In this document: piece after piece, positions 24,112-34,408 of the stretch
How positions within the stretch are numbered: the first letter of the stretch is position 1
How the letters are laid out: each line of letters starts with the position of its first letter
NCBI RefSeq assembly: GCF_000384235.1
Contig: NZ_KB913033.1
Location: 1,743,164-1,807,163, forward strand
Reading direction: 5' to 3'
Source of the DNA: Hydrogenovibrio halophilus DSM 15072
GTDB taxonomy: Bacteria > Pseudomonadota > Gammaproteobacteria > Thiomicrospirales > Thiomicrospiraceae
Length of the DNA stretch: 64,000 nucleotides
Position numbers and translations under genes: made by a program
The notes under the pieces: model-generated
Databases searched by the model: none
What the model was told of the DNA's origin: nothing
The model's input: the letters and a program-made list of their open reading frames with translations, nothing else

Positions 24112-24668
24112 TACGGAGTCGGTTCGGATTGTGGTTGGTCGGGTTGATCAGAGTCAGGTGTTTGGGGCTGGTCGTTGGTTTTGGGATCAAAGATCACCTG
24201 CACCGGCTGTTTGTCAGAGCGATAGGCTTTCACTGTCTGGGCGTTGAGGTCGTAGAAAATTTCCTGGCCTTCGATGCTGTTTTTGTCGGCCTGTTTGACG
24301 TAGGCATTGCCCTGTAACAGCACGGTACGGTGCTCGGCGCTGTAGGTGATTTGATCGGCGTGGCCTTCCACCCATTGATCCTGCTCTGGCAGAAAACGGC
24401 GGAATTTGGCCGGCTGTCCCAAAACGATGGTTTTTTGCAGTTGGCGCTCGGGGTGGAACACGGTGGCCTTGTCGCCGGTGACCCAGGTTGAGCCCTGCTC
24501 CATGGTGACATGGCCGGTGTAGACGCTTTGCCCGGTTTGTTCTTCGCTGACCAGTTCGTCGGCCTGAATCGTGATTGGCTGGCGCTCATCCGGGATGGGT
24601 TCGGCCTGAAGAGTGGGGGCGCTGAGCCACAATGCACTGGTGACAATGATCAAAACGAGACGGTTCAT
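24111..24668 (-). CDS. lptA: LPS transport periplasmic bridge LptA
   Basis: A 185-residue periplasmic protein with a signal peptide (cleavage after LQA, about residue 22) and the OstA/LptA jellyroll: [37 protein letters not shown], and [19 protein letters not shown]. It forms the bridge carrying LPS between membranes. The tail is Pro/Gln/Asp-rich. Overlaps lptC by four bases. Confidence 0.93.
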   Translation of the reverse strand: MNRLVLIIVTSALWLSAPTLQAEPIPDERQPITIQADELVSEEQTGQSVYTGHVTMEQGSTWVTGDKATVFHPERQLQKTIVLGQPAKFRRFLPEQDQWVEGHADQITYSAEHRTVLLQGNAYVKQADKNSIEGQEIFYDLNAQTVKAYRSDKQPVQVIFDPKTNDQPQTPDSDQPDQPQSEPTP

Positions 24669-25303
24669 AAGTGAGGCGCTCCGGATGAAGGGGACGGAAA
24701 TCGGTCCCGGTGGGCGTCAGGTACCTGGTCGGGCTGCGGCCAGTGATGGGTGAACACCTGATCGTGCAGGTGCAGTAGCTCGGTTTGCAGATCGGCTTCA
24801 AACCATTCGGCGCGGGCCAGTGACTGAGGCGTGTATAAATGGGTGGTGACCGGGCTGTGCAGGCGCTGCTGGGAAGGCAGGTAATGCAGGGTTTCGGTTT
24901 CCAGTTGCCGCCATTTTGACCAGGCCTGGTCAGAACCGGGTCGGAACTGGGCCAGACGGACATCGCCGGTCAGTGTCAGGCGGTTGTCGTCAAAGGTTTG
25001 TCCCTGCAGGCTCTGAATCAGTCTCAGGCTCTGGTCGGACTGTTGCAATGAGATGGGTTTGCGCATTCGGCTTTGTTGATCCGTATCGCGATAGGTGATG
25101 CGTTCGGCATACAGGACGGTTTGGGTTGTCTCGGTCGGGTCAGCCTGGTTGTGCCAGAGTTGGCTGCCAAAGGCCTGCCACTGATAGCTTTGATCCAGGG
25201 TGATTTCCGCCTGAGAGCGCGGCTCGGAACCGGGTTTCTGCCAGAGTACCCAGGCCAGAAACGGTAACGCAAGCAGTAGTGTCAGAGTCAAACGACGCAG
25301 CAT
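24665..25303 (-). CDS. lptC: LPS export component LptC
   Basis: A 212-residue bitopic protein with one N-terminal helix (about 5-18, LTLLLALPFLAWVLW) and a periplasmic LptC beta-jellyroll (SLQGQTFDDNRLTLTGDVRL). It docks LptA to the LptBFG pump. A copy of the iterated palindrome lies in mid-gene and encodes SDQAWSKW. Confidence 0.88.
   Translation of the reverse strand: MLRRLTLTLLLALPFLAWVLWQKPGSEPRSQAEITLDQSYQWQAFGSQLWHNQADPTETTQTVLYAERITYRDTDQQSRMRKPISLQQSDQSLRLIQSLQGQTFDDNRLTLTGDVRLAQFRPGSDQAWSKWRQLETETLHYLPSQQRLHSPVTTHLYTPQSLARAEWFEADLQTELLHLHDQVFTHHWPQPDQVPDAHRDRFPSPSSGAPHL
24919..24930. repeat. Iterated palindrome copy 7 (in lptC)
   Basis: Exact ACCAGGCCTGGT within TTTTGACCAGGCCTGGTCAG, read as DQAW on the minus strand. 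Confidence 0.9.
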
Positions 25304-25382
25304 TCAATGGTCCCGGTTGGTGATTGGCCGGGACACCTGGAACGCGGCCACCGGCACTGTAAGGGTTATGGTAACAGAGTTT

Positions 25383-25910
25383 TCAGCGCAGGTAGAAGTC
25401 CAACTGGACTTGCCAGCGTCCCTGGGCTTTCATCAGCAGTTCGCACACCTCGCGGACACAACCTTGCCCGCCTGGATAGCGGGAAATGTAGTCAACCCTT
25501 TGCAGCACTTCCGTATCGGCGTCGGCCGGAGCAATGGCCAGGCCCACCCGGGTCAGGAGTGGCAGGTCGAGAATGTCATCGCCCACATAGGCGATCTGAC
25601 TCATGTCCAGATTCAGCTCGTCGACCAGTTGCAAAAACGTGGGCAGTTTGTCGGGTACGCCCTGGAACAGGTGTTTGACTTTCAGGTCCTGCATGCGCTT
25701 TTCGGTCAAGGGAGAGCGTCGGCCGGTAATGATGGCAATGTCGATGCCGCTGTTTTGCAGCATGACCATACCGTGACCATCCCGGGTGTAAAAGGCTTTG
25801 CGTTCCAGTCCGTCATCGCCGTAGATCAGTTTGTTGTCGGACAGAACGCCATCGACGTCCAGAATCAGCAGGCGGATGGACTGGGCTTTGGCGGTGAGAT
25901 CATTGGCCAT
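25383..25910 (-). CDS. kdsC: Kdo-8-phosphate phosphatase
   Basis: A 175-residue HAD-family phosphatase: LLILDVDGVLSDNKL has the catalytic DxD, IITGRRSP the second motif and YVGDDILDLPLL the acidic third motif. It makes free Kdo before KdsB activation. It lies upstream of lptC as in most gammaproteobacteria. Confidence 0.95.
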   Translation of the reverse strand: MANDLTAKAQSIRLLILDVDGVLSDNKLIYGDDGLERKAFYTRDGHGMVMLQNSGIDIAIITGRRSPLTEKRMQDLKVKHLFQGVPDKLPTFLQLVDELNLDMSQIAYVGDDILDLPLLTRVGLAIAPADADTEVLQRVDYISRYPGGQGCVREVCELLMKAQGRWQVQLDFYLR

Positions 25911-25923
25911 GAGGGAACCTTTG

Positions 25924-26913
25924 TTAACCGGAAACGGTGCGGAAATAAAGCAATATCATATAGCCAATAAAACTGGCCAGCAAGAGTCCGCCTTCCACTT
26001 TGGTGATTTCGGCCTTGCCTTTGCGGGGCAGAGCCACCAGCAGCATGGCCAGCGTCAGGGCCAGCATGATCGGGTAATCCTGGATCAGCGTGCTGTTTTC
26101 GATCAGCGAAGGCGCGAGCAACGCAGGCATGGACATGACCGCCAGCAGGTTGAACAGGTTGGAGCCGAGGATGTTGCCGATCATCAGGTCGGATTCGCCT
26201 TTGCGAGCGGCCGAAATGGCGGCGGCCAACTCCGGCAGGCTGGTGCCGACCGCCACAATGGTCAGCCCGATGACCACGTCCGGGATATTGAATATCTGGG
26301 CAATGTCGACCGCGCCCCAGACCATCATTTTGGCGCTGGCAACCAGCAGGACCAGGCCGACCAGCAAAATGACAAGCGACTTTTTAAGCGACATTTTGGG
26401 CAGGTCTTCCAGTTCGTGCAGAGTTTCTTCGGCCAGAGGGTCATCGGGCTGGATTTTTTTGTTGGCCCGGATCATCCAGAAAATGACGATGAACAACAGC
26501 CCCAGAAGGATCAGGCCATCGGTCATGTCCAGATCCTTGTCTAGCATCAGAACAATGCCCAGTATCGAGATCGCCAGCAAAATCGGAAATTCGCGTTTCA
26601 ACAGAGAAGACTTGATCGCGATGGGTGCCACCAGTGCGGCCACACCCAAGACCAGGCCGATGTTGGCAATGTTGGAGCCGACCACATTGCCAATCGCCAG
26701 GCCGGGGCTGTCATCGAGCGAAGCCAGTACCGCCACGAAAATCTCCGGGGCGGATGTGCCAAACCCAAGTACCACTATGCCGATCACCAGAGGGGAGATG
26801 TTCAGATGGATGGCGGTGCTGGCGGCGCCTTCGATGAACTGATCGGAACTCCAGACCAACAAAACGAGGCCGATGAGCAGAAGGAAAGCCGGTAAAATTA
26901 GCGCTGTGGTCAT
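25924..26913 (-). CDS. yrbG: Calcium/sodium antiporter, YrbG family
   Basis: A 329-residue CaCA-family exchanger of ten helices in two inverted halves. The two alpha repeats read GFGTSAPEIFVAVLASL / GNVVGSNIANIGLVLG and AVGTSLPELAAAISA / GNILGSNLFNLLAV. It usually heads the yrbG-kdsD-kdsC-lptCAB cluster; here kdsD is missing and kdsC follows at once. Confidence 0.93.
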   Translation of the reverse strand: MTTALILPAFLLLIGLVLLVWSSDQFIEGAASTAIHLNISPLVIGIVVLGFGTSAPEIFVAVLASLDDSPGLAIGNVVGSNIANIGLVLGVAALVAPIAIKSSLLKREFPILLAISILGIVLMLDKDLDMTDGLILLGLLFIVIFWMIRANKKIQPDDPLAEETLHELEDLPKMSLKKSLVILLVGLVLLVASAKMMVWGAVDIAQIFNIPDVVIGLTIVAVGTSLPELAAAISAARKGESDLMIGNILGSNLFNLLAVMSMPALLAPSLIENSTLIQDYPIMLALTLAMLLVALPRKGKAEITKVEGGLLLASFIGYMILLYFRTVSG

Positions 26914-27152
26914 AAAGCAACTCGGTTAAAATCTGGGTTTGTGCTTGCTGGCGATTGCGGGCAGCCTGCCGAACTTAACCCAATCGGCTGCAAAAACGGT
27001 CTCAAGTCAGACTTTTTTTCGCTTCGATCGTTTAAGTCCGACAGGCTGCCAGGTGTCAAACAAGGCTCGGACTGTTACAATAGTGTAAAGTTTTCACTGC
27101 CTTCGCCTGGGTGACACAGCACCTTTGAGCGGAGACGGCAGAAGGGCTGTTA
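26914..27152. other. Divergent intergenic region with long inverted repeats
   Basis: GGCAGCCTG (26960-26968) pairs with CAGGCTGCC (27042-27050), and the first arm is itself part of GGCAGCCTGCC. T7 follows GAC at about 27011. TACAAT at 27076-27081 is a lone -10. No gene recognised. Confidence 0.4.
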
Positions 27153-27182
27153 TTGCCCCGACGAAGACATCGATTATATAAT
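27153..27182 (+). promoter_or_regulatory. Promoter of the gene at 27228
   Basis: TTGCCC (27153-27158), 18-base spacer, consensus TATAAT (27177-27182), enclosed by a GACGAA / TTCGTC inverted repeat at 27160 and 27185. Confidence 0.6.
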
Positions 27183-27227
27183 TTTTCGTCATTGAAATAA
27201 ACGTTGTTTATGAGGTAAGGGTGTGAC

Positions 27228-27893
27228 GTGTTGATTTTCGGTTCCCAGGGTTGGCATCAGGTGGGCGGTCAGACGCTCAAAACCGGTTGGGCAGACTTTT
27301 ACCCGGTCGATATGCCGCAGGATTGGCGGCTGGATTTTTATACCTCTTTTTTTGACTGTTTGTTGTTGGATCAGTCGGATTGGCAGGACGCGTCATCGGA
27401 ATGGTTGTCCATGGTGGCCGAAAGCCTCGAGGACGAGGCCTTTGACTGGGTTTTGAGCGTGGACGATTATTCGGACCAGGCACTGGATCGTTTGCAGATT
27501 CTGCTGGAACAGCCCGGTTTTGAACGGGTGCAATTGCTGTGCTGGTCGCCCGAACCAACCTGGCTGGAGCGGCTGCCCGCCTTGGTGAAGGTGACCATCG
27601 GTTTGAAAAAACCTTTGGATCTGGATCAGGTCAAGGCACAATGGCAGCCGTTTTTGGCTGGTTCGGATTGGGACTGGTGCACGCAGGAATCCTGTCTGAT
27701 TGGCTGGCCACTGGGTTACTGGCCCACCTTGCCCGATGACCCCAAGCAACAGGCCGGTTGGCTACAGACCTTTGCCGCAACCCTGCCGGAAACCCTGTCG
27801 CAGGAGCGAGTGGCCTGTGTGGCCGGTGAAGGCGTCAGCGCCAACACCCTGAGAGAGCTGAAAGTGATGGCCGATGTGTTGGGGCTGACCTGA
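27228..27893 (+). CDS. Hypothetical acidic protein upstream of mla
   Basis: A 221-residue soluble protein, rich in Trp, Asp and Leu, with no signal peptide or membrane helix. I recognise no family or catalytic motif. The GTG start has AAGGG six bases upstream and its own promoter. It is 45 bases ahead of mlaF in the same direction, so it may be cotranscribed with the phospholipid transporter; that is the only functional hint. Confidence 0.65.
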   Translation: MLIFGSQGWHQVGGQTLKTGWADFYPVDMPQDWRLDFYTSFFDCLLLDQSDWQDASSEWLSMVAESLEDEAFDWVLSVDDYSDQALDRLQILLEQPGFERVQLLCWSPEPTWLERLPALVKVTIGLKKPLDLDQVKAQWQPFLAGSDWDWCTQESCLIGWPLGYWPTLPDDPKQQAGWLQTFAATLPETLSQERVACVAGEGVSANTLRELKVMADVLGLT

Positions 27894-27938
27894 AGTGAGA
27901 CCGGTTTGAAGTGATGAAGAGCGTTGAAAGGATGCGGC

Positions 27939-28739
27939 ATGTCGACATTGATTGAAATACGGGATTTGACCTTTTCTCGCGCCGGGCGCAAGATTTTTGA
28001 CGGGTTGAATCTGGATGTGCCGGAAGGACAGATTACGGCGATCATGGGCCCCAGCGGCACCGGAAAAACCACGCTGCTCAAGTTGATTGCCGGTCAACTG
28101 ACGCCCGATTCCGGGTCGATCACCGTCAAAGGCCAGCCGGTCCACCGTCTCAGCCGGCGCAAGCTTTACCAGTTGCGTGCGGAAATGGGCATGCTGTTTC
28201 AAAGTGGGGCCCTGCTGACCGATTTGAATGTGTTCGATAATGTGGCTTTCCCCTTGCGTGAACACACCCGTCTGCCCGAAGCGTTGATCCGTCCGCTGGT
28301 TCTGATGAAACTTCAGGCCGTCGGTCTGCGCGGGGCCAGAGAGCTTAAAGCCTCCGAGCTTTCTGGCGGGATGGCGCGACGCGTGGCCCTGGCGCGGGCG
28401 ATTGCCATGGATCCGAGTATGATTTTCTATGACGAGCCGTTTGTCGGACAGGACCCGATCACCATGGGCGTGTTGATTGAGTTGATCAAGAAGCTCAACG
28501 ACAGTCTGAAGCTTTCCAGTGTGCTGGTGTCGCACGATGTGGCCGAAGTGCTGTCCATCGCCGACTTTGCCTGTGTGATTGCCAATGGCAAGGTTGTGGC
28601 CGAAGGCGATGCCGAGTCCCTTTATCAAAGCGATTCGGCGCAGGTGCAGCAGTTTCTCAAAGGCTTTCCGGACGGACCGGTGCCTTATCATTATCCGGCC
28701 AACCGCTTCGGCGACGATCTGAAAGAGAGACCGGCATGA
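27939..28739 (+). CDS. mlaF: Phospholipid transport ATPase MlaF
   Basis: A 266-residue ABC ATPase. Walker A GPSGTGKTTLLKLIAG, signature LSGGMARRVALARAI, Walker B MIFYDEPFVGQDPI, and H-switch VSHDVAEVL. The LSGGMARR form and FVGQDPI are those of MlaF. AAAGGA precedes the ATG at 27939. First gene of mlaFEDCB; overlaps mlaE by four bases. Confidence 0.95.
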   Translation: MSTLIEIRDLTFSRAGRKIFDGLNLDVPEGQITAIMGPSGTGKTTLLKLIAGQLTPDSGSITVKGQPVHRLSRRKLYQLRAEMGMLFQSGALLTDLNVFDNVAFPLREHTRLPEALIRPLVLMKLQAVGLRGARELKASELSGGMARRVALARAIAMDPSMIFYDEPFVGQDPITMGVLIELIKKLNDSLKLSSVLVSHDVAEVLSIADFACVIANGKVVAEGDAESLYQSDSAQVQQFLKGFPDGPVPYHYPANRFGDDLKERPA

Positions 28740-29521
28740 AACAGCGCATATTGAATTTTCTGGAGCAGATCGGGCAAAGTGCGATGGTGTTGCTTGCGCA
28801 ATGGGGGCGGGGGGCCATTTTTGTGGCCAACCTTCTGCCGGCCTTGCCTTATTCGTTTTATCGGCTGGAGCTGCTGATCAAGCAGGTCTATTTTACCGGG
28901 GTGCTGTCGTTGCCCATTATTCTGACGGCAGGGCTGTTTGTGGGCATGGTACTGAGTCTGCAAGGTTACAACGTGCTGGTGGATTTCAATTCCGAGGAAG
29001 CGGTTGGTACCATGACCGCATTATCACTGCTGCGAGAACTGGGGCCGGTGGTGGCGGCCTTGTTGTTTGCCGGGCGCGCCGGCTCGGCCATGACCGCCGA
29101 AATCGGTCTGATGAAGTCGACCGAACAGTTGTCCGCGCTGGAGATGATGGCGGTGGATCCGCGCAAATTTGTGTTTGCGCCACGCTTCAGTGCCACTTTG
29201 ATTGTGATGCCGCTGCTGTCATTGATGTTCATTGCCATGGGCATTTTGGGCGGCTATATGGTGGCTGTGGGCTGGCTGGGCGTGGACGAAGGCGCCTTCT
29301 GGTCGCAGATGCATGCGTCGGTAGACTGGCGTGAGGACGCGGTCAACGGCATCATCAAGTCGGTGGCGTTCGGGGTGCTGATCGCCGTGATTGCGCTGTT
29401 CCAAGGGGAGGACGCGGTGCCGACCTCGGAAGGGGTCAGTGGCGCGACCACCCGCACGGTGGTGCAGGCCTCCCTGGGCATTCTGGCGCTGGACTTTGTG
29501 CTGACGGCGGTGATGTTTTGA
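28736..29521 (+). CDS. mlaE: Phospholipid transport permease MlaE
   Basis: A 261-residue permease with the MlaE domain: TGVLSLPIILTAGLFVGMVL, LRELGPVVAALLFAGRAGSAMTAEIG and EQLSALEMMAVDPRKFVFAPR. It forms the inner-membrane channel for phospholipid movement that preserves outer-membrane asymmetry. Translationally coupled to mlaF. Confidence 0.96.
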   Translation: MKQRILNFLEQIGQSAMVLLAQWGRGAIFVANLLPALPYSFYRLELLIKQVYFTGVLSLPIILTAGLFVGMVLSLQGYNVLVDFNSEEAVGTMTALSLLRELGPVVAALLFAGRAGSAMTAEIGLMKSTEQLSALEMMAVDPRKFVFAPRFSATLIVMPLLSLMFIAMGILGGYMVAVGWLGVDEGAFWSQMHASVDWREDAVNGIIKSVAFGVLIAVIALFQGEDAVPTSEGVSGATTRTVVQASLGILALDFVLTAVMF

Positions 29522-29606
29522 TCCGGGGTCGCCATGTTTGCAGAGATAACAGACCGCAATGGTCGGTGAAGGTAATCGTAAGCTCGAATCGAGGGGAAAG
29601 CAGGTC

Positions 29607-30074
29607 ATGACGCGGAAACAACTGATCGAAATCTGGGTGGGAGTGTTTGTTCTGATGGGGGTCATTGCTCTGGCAGTGGTGGCGTTCAAGGTGAGCAACT
29701 TTCAGGGGTTGCAGGAGCGCAGCAGTTATCAGGTGCATGCGTTGTTTGACAACATAGGTGGGCTCAAGGAGCGGGCTCCGGTCAAGCTCAGCGGCGTGGT
29801 GGTTGGCCGGGTCAATGCGATTGAGGTGGACCCGGACACCTATCAGGCAAAAGTGACGATGTCCATTTTTGATGACTACGACAAATTGTCGATTGATACC
29901 TCCGCGTCGATTCTGACTTCGGGGCTTTTGGGGGATCAGTACATCGGCTTGAATGTCGGGGCGGACGACTTGTATTTGCAGCAAGGGGACCGGATTGAAC
30001 TGGTGCAGTCGGCGATTGTGCTGGAAGATCTGATCGGCCAGTTTATGACCAAATTTGCAGAAAGCGGAGATTAA
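29607..30074 (+). CDS. mlaD: MCE-domain lipid transport protein MlaD
   Basis: A 155-residue protein with an N-terminal helix (about 8-26) and one periplasmic MCE domain: ALFDNIGGLKERAPVKLSGV, VGRVNAIEVDPDTYQAKV and LGDQYIGLNVG. It forms the hexameric ring on MlaE. The ATG at 29607 is chosen because the helix begins there. An 85-base gap separates it from mlaE. Confidence 0.94.
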   Translation: MTRKQLIEIWVGVFVLMGVIALAVVAFKVSNFQGLQERSSYQVHALFDNIGGLKERAPVKLSGVVVGRVNAIEVDPDTYQAKVTMSIFDDYDKLSIDTSASILTSGLLGDQYIGLNVGADDLYLQQGDRIELVQSAIVLEDLIGQFMTKFAESGD

Positions 30075-30077
30075 AGA

Positions 30078-30722
30078 ATGAATTCAATGCAGAAGGTGTT
30101 TGCGATGCTGGTGCTTTTGGGGCTCAGTGTGTCGGGACAGGCGGCCGAGGCGGCCAGCGCCGATGACGCGGGTCAGCTGGTGCAATCGGTGTCGGAAAAA
30201 GTGGTGGCCGAGTTGAACCAGAACCGCGAGCAATATGTGAACGACCCCCAGGCGGTCAAGGCGTTTGCCGAGGAATATGTTTTGCCTTATGTCGATACCT
30301 TCCGCATGGCGCGTTATGTGATGGCGAATCACTGGAAACAGGCCAGCGAATCGCAGCAGAAAGCGTTTGCCGAGGCATTCAAAACCATGTTGCTGCGCTC
30401 TTATTCCAAAAGCCTGCTCAAGCTGGAAATCGATTCGGTCAAAGTGACTCGGGCAAAGCAGGAACGTCCGGGGCGTGCGTCGATTCAGAGCGAAGTGCTG
30501 CAAGCAGACGGCAACCGTTCCCGCGTGGATTACCGGGCCTACTACAGCGATGAAAAGCAGCGTTGGATGCTGTATGACATGACGGTGGAAGGGGTGAGTT
30601 TGCTGCTGAATTATCGCAAGACCTATGGCTCCGAATTCGGTCGCAAAGGCGTGGACAAGGTGATTGAAGAGCTGGAATCCAAAAACGCCGAAGCCTTGTC
30701 GGAAGCGGAGACCGCTGCGTGA
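30078..30722 (+). CDS. mlaC: Periplasmic phospholipid shuttle MlaC
   Basis: A 214-residue secreted protein, signal peptide about 1-23 (VLLGLSVSGQAAEA). The Tgt2/MlaC domain shows YVLPYVDTFRMARYVMANHWKQAS and QKAFAEAFKTMLLRSYSKSL. It ferries phospholipid between MlaFEDB and the outer-membrane MlaA. Its stop overlaps the mlaB GTG. Confidence 0.93.
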   Translation: MNSMQKVFAMLVLLGLSVSGQAAEAASADDAGQLVQSVSEKVVAELNQNREQYVNDPQAVKAFAEEYVLPYVDTFRMARYVMANHWKQASESQQKAFAEAFKTMLLRSYSKSLLKLEIDSVKVTRAKQERPGRASIQSEVLQADGNRSRVDYRAYYSDEKQRWMLYDMTVEGVSLLLNYRKTYGSEFGRKGVDKVIEELESKNAEALSEAETAA

Positions 30723-31015
30723 AGGCGGTGAACCTGTCTCAGGAAACCGCGGCGGTGATTGACCAGTCGCAATTGCGGCTGTCCGGGCAGATGCAGACCG
30801 AGGCGGTCACCCAGGTGTTTGAGCAGATCCTCAAAGGCCTGGATACGACCATTACCCAGGTGGATCTGTCTCAGGTCAGCGCCATGGATTCGAGCTGTCT
30901 GGCGATGTTGCTGTATTTGCAGTCACGACAGTCAGCGCCTCTGACGCTGGTCGGTCTGCCAGAGCAGGGCCGTGATCTGGTCGCCCTGTATGATCTGGAA
31001 GACATACTGGTTTAG
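30719..31015 (+). CDS. mlaB: STAS-domain protein MlaB
   Basis: A 98-residue cytosolic STAS domain; the VSAMDSSCLAMLLYL segment corresponds to the conserved DSxxL region of MlaB. It binds MlaF and stabilises the transporter. GTG start, coupled to mlaC by GTGA. Last gene of mlaFEDCB; a palindrome copy and terminator follow. Confidence 0.9.
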   Translation: MKAVNLSQETAAVIDQSQLRLSGQMQTEAVTQVFEQILKGLDTTITQVDLSQVSAMDSSCLAMLLYLQSRQSAPLTLVGLPEQGRDLVALYDLEDILV

Positions 31016-31047
31016 AACACGACACTGGGTTTGGCGGAGCAGAATTG

Positions 31048-31059
31048 ACCAGGCCTGGT
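31048..31059. repeat. Iterated palindrome copy 8 (after mlaB)
   Basis: Exact ACCAGGCCTGGT, 33 bases past the mlaB stop and ahead of the operon terminator. Confidence 0.95.
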
Positions 31060-31117
31060 TGTTGTAGGAATGGTATCAACGTTTTTTAATGCGTCCGGCA
31101 GACAGCCGGTTGGATTG

Positions 31118-31140
31118 CCCGGCCATGCGCCGGGTTTTTT
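31118..31140 (+). terminator. Terminator of the mla operon
   Basis: CCCGGC / GCCGGG with a five-base loop and six T's. Confidence 0.9.
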
Positions 31141-31178
31141 CGGCTGAGCCGGAGACGCGCAATGATTGAAAAGGAAGT

Positions 31179-32108
31179 ATGAGCATAAAACCTCCAGCCG
31201 TGTCGTTTCAGCAGGTGCAGAAACATTATGGCGACTTGCCAGCCCTCAACGGGGTGACCTTTGATGTCCGCCCCGGGTGCTTTTTCGGGCTTCTGGGTCC
31301 GAACGGTGCCGGTAAATCGACCTTGATCAATTGCATGTCGGGACTGGTCCGGCCCACAGGTGGCCAGGTTTCGGTGCAGGGGCATGATGTGATCAAAGAT
31401 TACCGTCAGGCCCGACGCCTGGTCGGGGTGGTGCCCCAGGAACTGATTGCGGACCCGTTTTTTTCGATTCGGGAATTGCTGAAAATTCAAAGCGGTTACT
31501 TTTCCCTTCGTGGCGCGGCCCAGACCCGGTGGATCGATTATTTGCTGGACCGGCTGGCGCTCAAGGACAAGGCGGATGCGCTCACCCACGAACTTTCGGG
31601 CGGCATGAAACGCCGGGTCCTGATTGCGATGGCGCTGGTACACAAACCTCAGGTGGTGGTGCTGGACGAACCCACCGCCGGGGTGGATGTGGATCTGCGC
31701 AAAACGCTCTGGGAGTTTACCAAGTCACTGCACCGCCAGGGCCACACCATTATTTTGACCACGCACTATCTGGAAGAAGCCGAAGCCCTGTGCGAAGACG
31801 TGGCGATTATGAAAGGCGGTGAACTCAAAACACTGGAGTCCACTGAAACCCTGTTGAGTCGGCACAATTACCGCTATTTGAGAGTGAAAACCGGCCAGGG
31901 CCACGGCACTGAATCCCTGGTCGATCCACTTCAGTCGAGGTTGGCCGATCAGGATGGCAACGGCTTTCTGTTGCGGCTGGAAAAAGACCTGGCCCTCAAT
32001 GATGTGTTGGCCTGGGTGGCGCAAAGCGGGGTGTCGGTACAGGGCATCACCAGCCGTGATGCCACGCTGGAAGAAGTGTTTCTGGATTTGACGGGGGAGA
32101 CGAAATGA
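31179..32108 (+). CDS. yadG: ABC exporter ATPase, YadG-like
   Basis: A 309-residue ATPase of ABC-2 type exporters. Walker [17 protein letters not shown], signature LSGGMKRRVLIAMAL, Walker B VVVLDEPTAGVD, H-switch TTHYLEEAE, and a C-terminal extension of about 80 residues. AAGGAAGT lies right before the ATG. It pairs with the permease overlapping it by four bases. Substrate unknown; the YadGH family is often near envelope genes. Confidence 0.9.
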   Translation: MSIKPPAVSFQQVQKHYGDLPALNGVTFDVRPGCFFGLLGPNGAGKSTLINCMSGLVRPTGGQVSVQGHDVIKDYRQARRLVGVVPQELIADPFFSIRELLKIQSGYFSLRGAAQTRWIDYLLDRLALKDKADALTHELSGGMKRRVLIAMALVHKPQVVVLDEPTAGVDVDLRKTLWEFTKSLHRQGHTIILTTHYLEEAEALCEDVAIMKGGELKTLESTETLLSRHNYRYLRVKTGQGHGTESLVDPLQSRLADQDGNGFLLRLEKDLALNDVLAWVAQSGVSVQGITSRDATLEEVFLDLTGETK

Positions 32109-32875
32109 TTCCCATTGCATGGTTGGGCGGCTGGTCTCTGTTTGTCAAAGAGGTTCGCCGTTTTTATTCCGTGGCCATTCAGACGGTGTTCGCGCCGGTG
32201 GTGGCGTCGTTGCTGTATCTGTTGATTTTCGGTCAGGTGATCGACACTCGCATGGAAGTGTTTTCCGATCTGGATTACAGTCAGTTTCTGATACCAGGCC
32301 TGGTGATGATGACCATTCTGCAGAACGCGTTTGCCAACACCTCCTCCAGCCTGATTCAATCAAAAATGCACGGCAATCTGACCTTTGTGCTGCTGAGTCC
32401 GGTTTCGCCTCTGGCCTTTTATCTGGCGTTTGTGGGCGCCTCGATTGTGCGCGGTCTGGCCGTGGGGGTCGGGGTGTTGCTGGTCGGCTGGATCGGGTTC
32501 GATCTGGCCTGGCAATCGCCGGGCTGGGTGCTGCTGTTTGCGGTGCTCAGTGCGGCGGTGATGGGCGCCGTGGGCATGATCGCCGGCATTGTGTCCGACA
32601 AGTTTGACCACCTGGCGGCGTTCCAGAATTTCATTATCATTCCGCTGACGTTTTTAAGCGGGGTGTTTTATTCGATCCAGGCGCTGCCGCCCTTTTGGGA
32701 AGCGGCCTCGCACTTTAATCCGTTTTTCTATATGGTCGACGGATTTCGTTATGGGTTTTTCCAGGCCTCGGATGTGTCGCCCGGATTGAGCCTGGTCGTG
32801 ACGGTGGCGTTCTTTTTGGCGGTCACGGCGATTAATCTGATTTTATTGTACAAAGGCGTTAAAATACGCGACTGA
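32105..32875 (+). CDS. yadH: ABC-2 type permease, YadH-like
   Basis: A 256-residue permease with six predicted helices and the ABC-2 signatures FLIPGLVMMTILQNAFAN and LTFLSGVFYSIQALP. It forms the membrane part of the YadG exporter. The LIPGLVMM family motif happens to contain an exact palindrome copy. Confidence 0.9.
   Translation: MIPIAWLGGWSLFVKEVRRFYSVAIQTVFAPVVASLLYLLIFGQVIDTRMEVFSDLDYSQFLIPGLVMMTILQNAFANTSSSLIQSKMHGNLTFVLLSPVSPLAFYLAFVGASIVRGLAVGVGVLLVGWIGFDLAWQSPGWVLLFAVLSAAVMGAVGMIAGIVSDKFDHLAAFQNFIIIPLTFLSGVFYSIQALPPFWEAASHFNPFFYMVDGFRYGFFQASDVSPGLSLVVTVAFFLAVTAINLILLYKGVKIRD
32293..32304. repeat. Iterated palindrome copy 9 (in yadH)
   Basis: Exact ACCAGGCCTGGT encoding Pro-Gly-Leu-Val of a conserved permease motif. 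It lacks the T/A flanks, so it may be a chance match. Confidence 0.7.
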
Positions 32876-32897
32876 TTTGCCAAGCAAGGGGCCCCTT

Positions 32898-34384
<1,487 letters not shown>

Positions 34385-34408
34385 ACTTACTCTAATAAAG
34401 GGCGATGT

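Noticed and set aside
30836-30850. AAAGGCCTGGAT in mlaB as another copy
   Set aside because: Only the eight-base core matches and there is no flank symmetry.
32293-32304. Palindrome copy in yadH as functional evidence
   Set aside because: It encodes part of the conserved LIPGLVMM permease motif and lacks T/A flanks, so it may be coincidence. Listed, but not used as support.
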